Shown: one piece after another, positions 48,043 through 64,000 of the stretch
Position numbering within the stretch: position 1 is the first letter of the stretch
How the letters are laid out: each line of letters begins with the position of its first letter
Assembly: GCA_033439265.1 (NCBI GenBank)
Contig: JAVTVX010000010.1
Location: 27,641,056 to 27,705,055, forward strand
DNA length: 64,000 nucleotides
Direction: 5' to 3'
Source of the DNA: Dillenia suffruticosa
Taxonomy: Eukaryota; Streptophyta; Magnoliopsida; Dilleniales; Dilleniaceae
The notes under the pieces: model-generated
Told to the model about the DNA's origin: nothing
The model's input: only the letters and a program-made list of their open reading frames with translations
Databases searched by the model: none
Translations under genes and position numbers: made by a program

Positions 48043-48066
48043 AAAAGGAAAATATCAAATCAAATC
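47891..48066. repeat. 83-bp tandem duplication with diverged T/TTA tract
   Basis: Copies start at 47891 and 47974 with GTGTAGACTATATTATTGC. The first has a poly-T tract where the second has (TTA)n (48008-48041). Both end GGAAAATATCAAAT. Confidence 0.85.
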
Positions 48067-49949
48067 ATGTCGTCCGATCACCTGAGATCCGATCCGAAAA
48101 AACAAAATCCCAATCACGTGCTCTTTCAAGGTCCGAGGTATTATCTTCATCGTCCATTTTTGATTTTTACTAAGCCCCAATTCGTTGATTGAAACCACGT
48201 GTATCACACGCAATGTATAATAAAGTGAAAAAAAGTGTAGTCTTGGGACTGAAAATGGCGATCGAAGGCTCGTCCACTCTTACACATCAATGATTGGTGC
48301 GAGTGGTTTCACTCGCACTTTGAAGACAGTAAAATTTTGTGGACCGTCGATTGATTGCACTTGGCATGATCGGGCACGTTGATTCAAAATTTAATAAAAC
48401 CCCATGGACATGAACATGGCAATAAGGAGTAAATGTATGGACTCCACAGCTAATCAAACGGCCAACGACCCGTCATTTTATATCTCTACACAGTGTATAA
48501 AATTAAAAATAGATTTAATTTTATTAAAAGTAATATAAAAAATCTAATATTAAAATATACTGATATTATAATTTGAGCAACTGGTTGATCGCTGGAGAGT
48601 CACCCCATTGCATGCTCTTCTTTGGAACCATTAATTAATAAGAAATGAAAATGATTAATATCCTTGGACGAGTTTAGTCCTGCTCTGTCCGCCTCTTGTG
48701 ATCCCTCCACCTCTAGACAGGGCGCATGCACAGCCAACTCCATGTCTAGGCTAGATTTGGATCTTACTCCACTCCCATAATTAAAAATCCGAAATCTTGC
48801 TTAGTTTAGGAAGGGAGATGATAGCGGAAGGTTGCCGTGTTTTTGTTGTGATATTAATTAGAAACATAATCAACGTGGATTAATTCAATTGTATGTGAAG
48901 TTAAATACTCTTAATCATGATCGAGATTCAATTTCTGCAGAGAGTATGAGACCCTCATACATATGGAACATTCCCTATTGGGAGATCCGCCCTTTGAAAG
49001 AAGCCACTGCAACTATATATCCAGATTAATTAGGGCAAAACCCTGAATATCGGACGGTATCCAAAACATGATACAAAAAAAAATTAATTAGAAACATAAG
49101 ATTGGTTAATGTATTGCTAAAGTTTGTTGATAAATATGTTATATGATTTCACCTTATTCGAGCAAAAGTAGTGCCACAGTGATTTTAAATTCTCCTTGAG
49201 CCACTTGATTCATTTGCAGAGGTAATGCATGACAGAACACAAACATTGTAAATGCATTGCTTTGAAAATTAATACAGTGAGTGTAAAGCCATTAATGTGG
49301 GATTAACAAATATTAATCAATAACTAAAGTTTAAGATAAGATTAATCTTTTGATTTTGATTGATGCCTGACCATACATTGCATTTAACTTTTGTAGTTTT
49401 TAATCTTTTTCTGTACCGTGATGGTCAATCCGATTGGGTAATGGAGACATTTCAATAAATTGGAGTTTTAATCTCCATGAAAGTACACAGGTTTGAATAT
49501 TATTATAGAAAATATGAGGTTGGCCTTTCCCCGCGTTTCAACTTAGCGAAGAGATAACGTTTTGTAATTTACATATATGGATAGTTAATTTAGTGGATAT
49601 GAGTATTAATTTTTTTAATTAAATTTTAATTAAAATTAATAAATAAAAAAAATTACGTTAGGAGAACTATTCTAAATTGGATTTGACAACATTCGAATTA
49701 GATTAATCAAAATTTAATTTTAAATAATTGTGGTTATAAAAAAAAATGTTTTTGTAATTTACATGAGATGAGTTGCATGCACAAATACCAAAAGGATGTA
49801 CCAATTGAGGGTGTCGGAAACCTTGAGAAGTCCTTTTGGAGTCTCCTTTTTTCTTAAGTAGTCATTTGGAATTTATAATATTGACTCCAAAAACAAAGAC
49901 AAATGAAAATTCATGACCAAAGTTTCCGAAGAAAACAATGGGGGAGAAT

Positions 49950-50112
49950 GTAAAAATTTATATTGTACTAATATCTTATGGTCAATACCTTTTGCATGAT
50001 CTTTAATTAAAATGTAAATCTCAAATAAAAAATTTATATTATACTAATATTTGAAAACTGACTTTTTTTTTTAATACCATATGGTCAATACCCTTTGCAT
50101 GATCTTTAATTC
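49950..50112. repeat. Imperfect tandem duplication
   Basis: Two copies (about 49950-50005 and 50030-50112) share TTTATATTRTACTAATAT, then TATGGTCAATACCYTTTGC and ATGATCTTTAATT. The second has an insertion in the middle. Confidence 0.7.
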
Positions 50113-53100
50113 ATTTGAGCTTTAATTAATTAAAATCTCTGCTTCCGGAGAAAAAGGTAATCAAAAGCGAAGTTCATCGGAAATGCTACAAACGAGAGAG
50201 ATAGAGAATCAAATTTTTTTATATTAAGTGGAAAAGAAGTCGAGAGACCCGATTTTTTAATGAACGGATTAATCGATAAAATCTGAATACCGATAGATAA
50301 AAATAAAAAAGAAAGAGTTTCTCTCACTTTTCTTGCCCTTTTCTCTGTACCATTATAATAATACACGTCGATGAAAGTTATGTCATTGATTCTTTCCTCT
50401 TCTCTCGCATGGTAATGAGCCAATACCAAAGGCTAGGTTCGGAATAGAGAGGCTTGATTTTTAATTAGGCTCGGATATAGTGATTTTTGATTAATTTAAC
50501 CAAAGACAAGATGAAAAGGTTCCGAATGGAATGGAGGCAGTGGAGAGCAAATCTTTGATGTGATTGGCAATGGGGTCACTATTTTCATACGTCGTTTTCA
50601 ACATATGGCAACTTGAAATACCCTTACGTTTTGAAGATTCCTTTGCTGTTTGTGAGTTAGTATCAAAACCTACCTACCTCCCTAAGAAGATTTTCTATGT
50701 TTCTACCTTTGTAATTTGTCATTTTTCTCCTGTTTGACCATGTGTTTGGCTGAGGTGGTCTCAAGTTTACAACAAAAACTAGTATATTTGTTTTATTTTT
50801 GATTTTGGGTGGGTTTTATTTCAAAATAATCACATATTTTATATTTATTTTTAAATATTTTTTATTTATGAGACTAAAGTTTGTAAGCTTATATTGCCAA
50901 ATAGTTTAATTTCATCTTCATGTGGGGCCATTGCCATTAACAATTCCACGAGCATCTCTATTGGTAATTAATATAAGATTTATGAATGGAAGTTGACATT
51001 CTACTCGTTAAATACTTGACAATATCTAAAAATTCAAGAAATCGTTGTCCTTATTATGTATCTGAACTTAATTAAACCAATCTGTGGTCATTGCACTGAT
51101 GGCGTGGGGAGTGGGATATGTTTTCTACGCAATTTGGCAGAAGCATCATCACAAAATTTGCAGCAATGGTTTGAATACCTCTATAACGCAAGAAAGGAAA
51201 TTTTTTTATAAGCAATGGTCAATGGGGTAAGGTGCTTTCAATTATTGTGGCATAATATACTAGATGGACAAAGACAATGTCTGCTTAAGGGTCACAAAAG
51301 TGGTATTTTTTATTAAAAAAAATGATTACAAGAATTTCCTTGTGTTTGGGTGTAAGATGCAAAGGTTTGTGTATGATTATGATGCTCCATCTGCGTGTTA
51401 TTGACCCCTTAAATGTTGGGAGTGTCCCACAATTATTGACTTAATTTAATGATTGTCTTAATTCATACGCTTACAAAGAACCCTAGAAAAGCCATTTTTT
51501 CTTCTTTTATTCTTTTTTAAAGGAGGGAAGCCATCATCTTCTGCTTTTCATTTAGATTTTGGAATATTTATTCTTTGAAATTTATTATTTTATTTTTTTA
51601 GTATATAAGAGAGATTCGAATTCAAAATCTCTAAAAGAAAATGAACGATATCAGTTGAATTATAATTTATCGATCAAATTTATTATTTTATAAAAGAAAT
51701 AAATAGCGATAGCAAATTAATTCCCTCCAAAAGTAGTGGGAATATTTTTATTTTTCTTTATAAAATTAAATAACATTTAGAAAATATCTAAAAAATATGA
51801 TGGTTTAATAGATAAATGCAGTCATGACGTGGTCCAATCAAATTAATTTTGTTAAAAAGCTAGGTGCATGATGTATGTGACAATCCTTTCCTTTCGAAAA
51901 AAAAAAAAATCTTTTACATAAACTTCAATAATTAAATGTGAAAATAACAACACGATAAAGGCTCAGAGCTCTCCTTTTCGCCATGAAAAATGCTTGCATG
52001 AAAGGAATGTTGTTAATTGAGGTTTAGTGGCAGTGGAACAATAAAATGAGTGTAGCACAAGGAAAAAATATAAAGGCATTTTAGGGTTCTTCTTTTGGGT
52101 AGACAATTAATTATGGTCAAATTAGTATGCTTAAATGAGGAAATTCCACAATGGTAGGTAAGAGGAATTTTCAGTCATAAACAGGTGATTTACAACTCAA
52201 GATCTACAAATATAAACCCCACGTGATTAGATCATGAAAGCGAAGCAATTTCAAAAATAATTCCAAAATTTAGGTTGATACAAATGACATACTCCCTTTT
52301 CAAAATCCCATTTGCAATCTTGGGAGTAGTTCATATGAACTTAAAAGTTTAGAATTCCTTTGTGAATAGTTAAGATATTAGATTTTTTAATCAAATTTGA
52401 AATTTGAAATTTTAGGAATGAAAAATATTATGTTGAGAGAGCAGCCTCTAAATAGGATTCTCACAAATTATTCAAATTGAATTAATCAAAATATGATTAA
52501 TTTTGAATCCGTCAATCGCCAATCAATTGAAAATGAGATAAAAGTGAGGGTCGACTGGCCAAACTAGTAGTATCCCAAGTGCCATCAAGTTCAAGACAAG
52601 GGACCCCATTCCCCAAAGTGACACTATAAATGTGAAAGCTCATTGTATAGAGACCCATACATGGCATGGCACCTCTATCACTTCATGAGCCCCTTGTTGC
52701 TTTCTGCTATTATTTTATTTGTTAGAGAGTCTTCAAACTGGGAGGCAAAATAATACTTGGCCATGCCCTATTTCTATGACATGGTAAGAAGGGAGTTTGG
52801 TGAGTGGTCTTTGTTTTCATCCAAGTTTTGAATTATTGAATTACTTATTCAACAAGAAAAGTCCACCTATGAATTTGTAATTAAAATATATATATATATG
52901 TTACTAGAGTCTTATGAAATTGAAAAGTTCAATTTTTATTTATTTTTTTGGATTTAGAAATACGTTTGCAGGTCTTACTACTCAATGAAGAATAATTATC
53001 TCTTACAAAACCATTAAATAAATTAAAATTATTAATTTTACAGACGACCAGACATTCAATTGCAGAGAGAAGGATTCCCATTCCCTTTTAATCTTTTTTT

Positions 53101-54902
53101 TTCCTTTATTTCACTACTTTTACATTTAATTATTAATTATTATTTTTATAATATTTTAAATTTTGTATTTTAATGTATTAGTAGAGCATCAAGTCAAGTG
53201 ATATTTTTGCATTCAAACAAATTAAACTAATCAAAAATATAAATTCCATGTCCCATAAGAACAAATTAAATATTAAAAATTCTTAATTGCATGTTAAGTG
53301 ATAGTTCATATCTTCACTATCTATTTACCCCTTTCTTTAAACAAAGCAATGCATCTTATATTAGGATTTTTGTTCTACTTAACTAATTCAAATTTATAAA
53401 AAAAAAAATGACAATTAAACATGCATCATATCCATGAGCTCTAATTGAATTTAAAATTTTTTTTATTTTAACGACTAATTTTTGAATTTGATTCTATATT
53501 TTATGGGGTCTTTGGAGTTAAAACCCTGCTTTTTTATTAAACCACTCATTCTATTTGATATATGCAATGTTAAGTATTAAAAATATTAGTTTTTCTTTAG
53601 AAGAATATCATATGAAATTTTTTTTATTTAATATTTAATTTTTTAAATTAGAAAATTTTTGAAAAGAAAATCTTCTAAACTCAAAAGATGAAATGAAAAG
53701 CTTAAAAAAAGAAATGGCAATTTGTTGGGAGAAGAAGGGAGTGGCTCCAAATTCCATTAAAGTTAAACGAGAGAGGTTTACAAAGTAGTGTGGATGAACA
53801 GAGCGGTATCTGTCTCTTGTTGATATGTCGGCAAAGGAAGTAGACAGGTAAAATAAAAAATAAAATAAAAAATGATTCTATATTTTTTGTGTAAATAATC
53901 AAACCCTTCTTTGTCAGACAAAAAGAGGAGGCATGAACAAGGCCTTCATTTGTCAGAATTGGATTACAGTTGCAGAGGTCAGTCATTGGACTCCATTATT
54001 ATAGTGTAGCTGTCATAGGACACGTGTTCTTATATTTTTGCCTTCCTCCTCTTGTCCTTGCGAACACCCTTTAACGGCAATTATTCTAGTTGGTCTTCGA
54101 TTGGAACTTGCGTGAGTGATTTTTCTTCCTCTCAGTCTTTCACTTCAAGAGTTTTTGTGAATGCTTTAGATCTTGGAATGGTAGAATATTACCAGAAATT
54201 TGTGAATATTTTAGATCTCCTCAAATGTTTTTTTTTTGATAAATTTGATTTGCAAAAAATAGAAACCCAAATACCCTTCTTTTGATCAATAATTTTCATG
54301 CTAAATACTCCATTTCTTGTTTTGTATGTATCAATGTATATTAATCTATTTCAACGTTTATAAAGAGAATAAAGAGAGAAAATTAAGAGAAAATGATTTA
54401 TATATTATATATTGTGTTGTATTGTGTTTTCAATAAAATGTACAAAAGTCATATTTATAGGATGATTCTATCAAAATATAAAAAAATAAAATAAAATAAA
54501 ACTTTTACATAATTAGTAAGAATAAATGAAATAATTACAATATACAAATTTAGAAATATCAATATTTTCAAAATTTCTCCAATTTGAAAATTTATAAAAC
54601 TTCTTCAATAAAATTTCTTCAATTTAAAAATATAAATATTCTTAACATACCTAAATACTATAATTGCCATTTTGTAATCTTTTCTCACATGACCGTGTGA
54701 TATTGCTTATTTTTTATTTTATAAGATTATAAATAAACATAATTTCTAGTATTATCATAATAGATTTTTAGGCACTCTATTATTAAAAACAATTATATAT
54801 CATAATAGATTTTTATTAAATGTAATATAATAAGAAAATATAGGTTAGAGTCAAATGTGATATTTACTTTTACTTGATTTTTAAAACTATATTATAACTA
54901 TC

Positions 54903-54925
54903 ATATATATATATATATATATATA
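54903..54925. repeat. (AT)n microsatellite
   Basis: Pure AT run. Confidence 0.85.
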
Positions 54926-55051
54926 AAGAATATTTTTGAAATTTGAAGGGATAGCGACCTTTCTTGGCCCCGGGGCTGCCTTTGTTAAGAGACTCTTACA
55001 ATATCATCTCAACAAATTATTATATTAATCATCTTAACAATTTATTTTTTC

Positions 55052-55084
<33 letters not shown>
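55052..55084. repeat. (ATA)11 microsatellite
   Basis: Trinucleotide run. Confidence 0.9.
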
Positions 55085-55085
<1 letters not shown>

Positions 55086-55517
55086 GCCTAGTTAAGAATT
55101 TTTTTTTTCTATAATAATGAACCCATAACTGCTTTATGGATGTCTATTCATAAATTTATTAAAGATATAGTAAATTTATTTGTAGAAAATATTGATATTT
55201 TCTTAATGAAGATATATACGTTACGTCATTGCAGAAAAAAAAGTAAGAATCCGATTAGGCTAAAGACGAAGTCCTTATCCTGGCCGAAACCCCACAATTT
55301 GGTTTTCACAAAATTATGTGCAGAAAATACAGCGAAAGAAAAAGAAAAAGAAAATGTCAGTATTATAGGTTGCAATAAATCGACAATGTCTTTTTCTCAC
55401 TATCATGGGTTGCAATACATCTTCTGTCTACTTTTCAAAGCAGGAAGATTAAGAAAGTCCAAAAGAACTCACTTCACTTGTTTTGAAATCTTGTATATAT
55501 GGGGTGGGACAAAGCGT

Positions 55518-55548
<31 letters not shown>

Positions 55549-58500
55549 CCTTTTTTTCCTGTACAATTTTTTATGATATCAAGTTGATTTTACTGCTCTC
55601 TTTCTCACTCTAAAGAATTAATAAATATCTTAATTACATCACTAGGGGTATAATGAAGCATTTATTATGTTAATGAGTTATCTTAATTACACCGTTCTCC
55701 TTATATCTCGATTTTGAATCTTTTTATATACCAAAAAAAAATAAAGCATTTATTATTATGTCTTCTTTTGTTACAACATTTGAAATAAAATGCACCAAAT
55801 AATGATATGTTTGATAATTTAATTAACAACGATTTACTCTAATTAAAATAAAATACAACTTTTAATTTTAATGAAAAGAAGAGTAGAATTCAAAGCTTCT
55901 TAAGAGTGAGATGGTCACACCTTTTTGTGTAGTTGAAAGACTAACTTATTTAATTTTGTTACAAATAAATTTCTTAGTTCTCTTGAAAGACTAACTTTTT
56001 TTTTTTTGAGCAAATAATTATTTCATAGAACTTGAAACAAACTATTGTCGAAAATCCTTTTAAATAGATGGTCATATATATATCTTAAATTTAAAATGCT
56101 GGAGATCTCATCTCAATTTGTTCTAATTTGTTTAAACATTTCATATTTGCTAGTCATTTATATCTTAAAAGTTGGACATAAGTAATTCGTAAAAATATGA
56201 TAGTTAAGAATTTAGACAAAAAAATGATTTTGAATAAGAATAAATAGTATAGAAGAATCCACACAAATTAAACCAACATATTTTAGATATTTATTTATTT
56301 TTTTTCTCGATCTTTTTAAAAATTTATCTCTCAAATGATCAATTTCAAATATTAAAATTAAAGATCAGTTTTTTGTTTTTGTTATTATAGTCATTTGTAT
56401 TCTATCTTTTATCTAATTCTAATAGAGTTATTGTCATTATTCAAAATCCTTTTTCCACTTAGTTTCTGTAAACTTCGATCCTAATAAGAAGAAAAGAATG
56501 TTTTTCATTTTGTTCCTTTAAATAATTTCTTTAGAGTAGACATGTCCAGCATTTCTAATTGAATTGGAACCAAATCAGAATCAAATAGTTCTAGTTTGAC
56601 AAAAAAAAGAACTATAATTGAATTAGGGTAATAGTTTTGATTTCGGCTTTGAAAAGAAAGATTTTGATATGGCTATGGTTGTTGAAAGAAATGGTTTTCA
56701 TTTTGATTTAATTCTTGTTCAGTTTTGTTTTTTATGTTTTTTGTAATTTTTCATACTTTTTACAATTTTTTATATTTCTTTCAAAATTCGATTTTTGTTC
56801 CTGCTTTTAAAGTTTTTCAAAAATTCTCATTCTAATGTCAAATATCAAAACTTGAAACTAAAGTAGTGGGTTAAAGGTTCTAGTTTTAAAATTGGATCAA
56901 AATCTTTCAACACTTCTGATTCAAATTTACAATATTTCGTTCGGGTTCGATTCTAAATCCAAATGGGGAAAGTTCAGCTAAGGATGCTTCCTGCTAAAAT
57001 GGTTGCCAAAGACAAATTTCAGCCAACCAATAAATGACCCACATGCAAGTACAGTTATGAAGCAAGAAATTAAAGAAAAAACCCCTGTCGTATTTGAAGA
57101 AAGAACCATAAATAAATAACATCTTGGCTCATGATATGCCTACACTGGTCCAGTCTAGACCACGTACCAAACACCATGCATGGGTTGGTGATGGGCGTGT
57201 GGTCGTGGCGATGATGGCTCACTCTGTTTTTTGTCCATCAGCGACGGGTTCAAACGATAGGGCTTCTTTTTTCTTGATACCATTTAATTACACTTTTTTT
57301 ATTAAAAAAATAAATTTTTATCCAGAACACGTGGCGAACATCTAAATGGGCAGTTGAATATGACCATGTAACTGGAAAAGAGTTTCAGCCTTACACGCAC
57401 GAAGAAACACGGGCGCCGCACTTCTCGGACTTTTTGATAACAAGGAGTCCTTATAATTTTGGTTGTTTTGATTTTTGAGTCCTCATAGAAGTTTCCAAAC
57501 CTTTTTCTTTTATTACATAACTGCCCCTCGTTAATGCATACTACTTTGTGGATAAACCCCCCACAAATCAGTGAATTAATGTTGCCACCTTCACGGTGTC
57601 TGCCAATCTAGAGTCAAAAAAGGTCCCATCATTGGGTGCAAATAGGAATGTAAGTGGGGGACTAATAGTGTAAATACTGTCAGCAGACTTCTTCTTTTGA
57701 ATAATTTAGATGTATGAAAATTTCATAATAGTAATTCTTTTTCAAATTTATACAGTACAACTAAAATTTTAGATTTTTAGGCAATGGTTGTATATTTTAA
57801 ATTCTACACAATATGTTAAAATGTAGGTTAAGTTGGACTTAACCTTGTGGTCCTGCATGCATAATATTGTCATGGCTTGATTGCGTTACTTTTGAAATTC
57901 TAATCTATTCACAAATTCTATTTTTGTTAAGAGCGATAAAAAAATTTTTATCACATTGTATCTAATATTTGATTTTCTTAACGTTGTTGATAATGCAAAT
58001 TAACTATAATTAGATCAAGTTTTGATTTTATTAAGGATAACTATAAGTATTGCTTAGTTATAAACACTCGAGAGGTATTTTAGTTATAAACTTTGGTTTG
58101 TGGAAAATCCGACTAAAATTTTCCTATATATGTCTAGGGTTATTCTTTCAAAATACTTGGTATTTTCAATACTTAATATAGTAATATTTATGTTGTCTAT
58201 TTATTATTTTGAATGACTATAATAAATTTATTTTTGCTCTCATTAATAGTGACCTAGGTCTCATTTTTTAGCATGTAGCACCCGCTTTGGTATCTCCGAA
58301 CCATGAGGAAGAACCCCAGGGGCGGGGGGAGGAAGCTTAGCCTGGACCTATCATTCCACTGGCATCTTGCATTCACGCTTTTGCTTGGCTGCTTGAGGAT
58401 ATAGATAAAAATACGTTAGTTTTAGTAAATCGTTAATTTCTCTTTGTTATCTTCTTTTATAATATGTCACTGACATTATTATATGAAAATTTAAATTTTT

Positions 58501-60055
58501 TTCATAAACTTAAAATTCAAATTTAGAACCACCCCAATAAAATGAACCTGCTGGCTATTCTATAAATGGAATTTTTGTTGCAACTTTGTATTTTTCACAA
58601 CTGAAAAATCAAATTAATATCCCCCTCCCACAAAAAAAGAAAACTAGGTAATATCTTAGAATAATAAAAAAAAAATATATTACTATCTTCATCTTTTGGT
58701 ATCACAAGTGTGAAATGAATCGAATTATACTCAACCCACCAAGATTCAAGGTAAATATAAGCTATGGGGCACTATATGGAAAAGGAATATTCCTATCCTT
58801 CCCCCCCTCCCCACAGCCCCAAAAAAAAAAATATTATTCCCTTAAACCCCTTTTCGGGAAGTTATTGAGGAAGACAAATGAACTTGCAATTACTGTTGGC
58901 CGCGTAGCATACCGTTGCAGAGTTAAATCCCTTTTAAAGGTCTCATTCACTCCGTCTCTTTAAGAAACCAGCCACCACCCCAACCTAATCTCCCCCCGCC
59001 CCCCTCCACCCTTTTACTAATTTACTCTCCGGTAATTAAAATTTATAATTACATTTATTAATTTTATTTGGAAAGACTTTATATTATATTTGTCTGCCAT
59101 ATATCTCATATACCAACATTTAATTATTACCTAAATTAGGTGATTAATGTTCACGCAGTTTGATTGTGCAGAAATTGGGGGGCGTGTATGAATATCTGAC
59201 CCATAAAATCTCTGCTGATTAAAATTTGTAATAGAACTTGAATCAACCAATTTGTTAATAATAATTATTATTTAAGTTTAAATGATCAGTGGTTTATTGT
59301 GCAGAAATTGTGGGCGTATGCTTTCCACCGTGTCCATAAAATCTCTTTCTCCTATGTTTTCATTTTTAGAAAATTTTTTTATCAAATATTATATTTATAT
59401 ATTTATTGATTTTATTTGAAAAATTTTCTATATTATATTTGTCAAATTCAATTTATAATTTAATTGAAATTAAAAACATAATTTCAGCGATATAATTTTA
59501 TTCAACACTTCTATTATTTCAAATAATTAATAATTCGATATTTATAAAATCGACGTAAACTGGTTTTATAAAAGAAATCGGTATAAATTCTTCTTTAAAT
59601 AAAAATAAATAGAAATAATATGTTGGTAGAGACACATTTATCTTTTTGCAATTATTTCTTACCTGAGAAGTTTAATCCCTCTAGATATTTGCAATCCAAT
59701 TTTCATAATTAATTAAAATAAACCACGAAGCTAGATTAAGGGGTAAGGGTAAAAAGGTCATTCTGGGGCACCTAACCACGTCTCTCATGCCACCAAATAC
59801 CCCAACCCAATGGGAAGCTGGTCAAGAGTCAGCCGATAGGGACGGCAGGGCGATGGATTAAAAGTAAAACCCTAATTTTTACCCGTGACAGAATATGTAT
59901 ACATTTTTTTAACAGCGGTATAGGCTCGGATCCGAAGCTAGAGGTTCCAGGGTGTCAAGGAGTCCTGTGGTCCCACCATGAGCGGCTGTCGCTAGCCGCG
60001 TAGGTCTACGGTACACGTGGCATTGACCGAAAATTTTGAGCTGTAACGTCAACCT

Positions 60056-60082
60056 AGAGAGAGAGAGAGAGAGAGAGAGAGA
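60056..60082. repeat. (GA)13 in GLT1 promoter region
   Basis: GA run about 150 bp upstream of the TATA-like box, followed by A15 and A-rich/GA-rich DNA to 60180. Confidence 0.9.
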
Positions 60083-60226
60083 AGACAAGATCAAAAAAAA
60101 AAAAAAAAGAGAGAGGGGGGAAATAGAGAGAGAGCAGGTTAAAATCGGAGAAAAAAAGAAAGCAAAAAAAAAAAAAAAGGAATAGTGGGTCCCGTAATTC
60201 GCACATTGAGCTTCCCTCTCCGTTTC

Positions 60227-60234
60227 TATAAAAT
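60227..60234 (+). promoter_or_regulatory. TATA-like box of GLT1
   Basis: TATAAAAT in a C/T-rich context, about 375 bp before the GLT1 ATG. The leader that would follow is CT-rich (60277-60322) and contains no upstream ATG, so the first ATG is at 60610. Confidence 0.55.
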
Positions 60235-60609
60235 CCACCCCTCCCCTGCCAGAAGAAAACGAGCGCATCGCAGTCGGTCTCTCACTCTCTCTCTAACTCT
60301 CTTTCTCTCTCTCTCTTTCTCCCCGCCCCTCTTGTATACCTTAATTCTCCTTCTTTCTCGGTTATTTGTTTCTGAATCTGATATTTCAATTTCGGTGCTT
60401 CTCTATCACTCTCCCTTGGTGTTCGTTCGAAACTCAAATATTGTATAAATCCAAGGCAGATAAAACTTCTGTCTCTGCTATACGTGATAAAGATTCTCTC
60501 TTCCTAGTTTTCTCCAAATTCCCAAATTCTAAATCTCAAATTTTCCTTGAAAGTTCTTCAGATTTGAGAAAACTAGAAAAAGAAGCCTCGATCTCAGAAG
60601 CTCTGAAAA

Positions 60610-63816
<3,207 letters not shown>

Positions 63817-64000
63817 GTAAGCTTTTGATTTGTGTCTTATCAGCATGCCTGTCACTAAACATATTATTTATTAGGAGTGATTTCTCATGGACATGCCAAT
63901 ATAGGTGTTCCTAGGAGTTGATTGACTCTTTTCAGGCTGCTTTAGACATCTATAAGAGTGAAGTTTCTTTTTCACTCTGGATTATTTGTTGTAATATGAT

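Larger units (their letters stand above)
45219..60226. other. Long gene-poor intergenic region
   Basis: About 15 kb between SFT2 and GLT1. It holds the SFT2 3' flank, a truncated SINE (45685-45763), a tiny poly-T insertion (46744-46787), tandem duplications (47891-48066, 49950-50112), a perfect 9-bp hairpin (48297-48318), and microsatellites at 54903-54925 and 55052-55084. A T29 run lies at 55520-55548. A telo-box-type AAACCCTAA at 59867-59875 is upstream of GLT1. No convincing gene: the longest frames are AT-driven and lack motifs. Confidence 0.6.

Noticed and set aside
48150-53000. Known plant microRNA precursors
   Set aside because: I looked by eye for mature sequences of common families and saw none.
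55140-55613. 157-codon ORF starting with ATG
   Set aside because: It lies in AT-rich DNA, its end is a poly-Phe run from a T29 homopolymer, and no motif or exon signal supports it.
57124-57345. 73-codon frame with fairly balanced composition
   Set aside because: No ATG start, no recognisable motif, ends in AT-rich low complexity.
59909-60268. 119-codon minus-strand frame upstream of GLT1
   Set aside because: Made of translated GA/A tracts (Ser/Leu/Phe runs) in the promoter.

Overview
This window is nuclear DNA from a flowering plant, most likely a eudicot. It is AT-rich, its genes carry many GT-AG introns, and it holds a plant-type NADH-dependent glutamate synthase, a family of plant-only B3 DNA-binding genes and a wax-ester-synthase-type gene. 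The intergenic DNA carries CACTA, hAT, SINE and LINE remnants. I cannot name the species.

Layout. 1-4.2 kb: the first two exons of a WSD-type O-acyltransferase on the minus strand, with a non-autonomous CACTA element in intron 1; the 3' half lies off the left edge. 4.2-8.9 kb: AT-rich DNA with no gene seen. 8.9-9.5 kb: an unidentified coding-like exon. 9.9-16.3 kb: a same-strand cluster of four B3/DUF313-type loci (a relic, an intact gene, a frameshifted pseudogene and a second intact gene). 16.3-18.4 kb: a SINE and the presumed 3' flank of the next gene. 18.4-30.7 kb, minus strand: a complete 12-exon gene for the U2 snRNP splicing factor SF3a60/SF3A3 (509 aa as assembled). Its 5.7-kb intron 6 holds an antisense L1-type LINE and its intron 9 holds RTE-type LINE 3' ends. 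30.7-36.7 kb: a repeat-rich spacer with what looks like a decayed long-inverted-repeat element, a minisatellite and a SINE. 36.75 kb: a tRNA-Asp(GUC) gene head-to-head with a complete six-exon SFT2-type vesicle transport gene (37.0-45.2 kb, 161 aa). 45.2-60.2 kb: a gene-poor spacer of about 15 kb with a truncated SINE, tandem duplications and microsatellites. 60.2-64.0 kb: promoter, leader and the first eight exons of NADH-GOGAT (GLT1), running off the right edge.

The genes do not form a pathway. They are a housekeeping splicing factor, a Golgi trafficking protein, a plastid nitrogen-assimilation enzyme, a lipid acyltransferase and putative transcription factors. Exon boundaries for SF3A3, SFT2, GLT1 and the WSD gene were set by hand from GT/AG sites and reading-frame continuity, and every junction keeps phase. 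I found no convincing new biological system. The most unusual material is the 31.4-34.9 kb spacer (opposed arms of a degenerate CTCGGTA motif, nested tandem repeats), the decay series of B3 genes, and two tiny poly-T insertions with target-site duplications.
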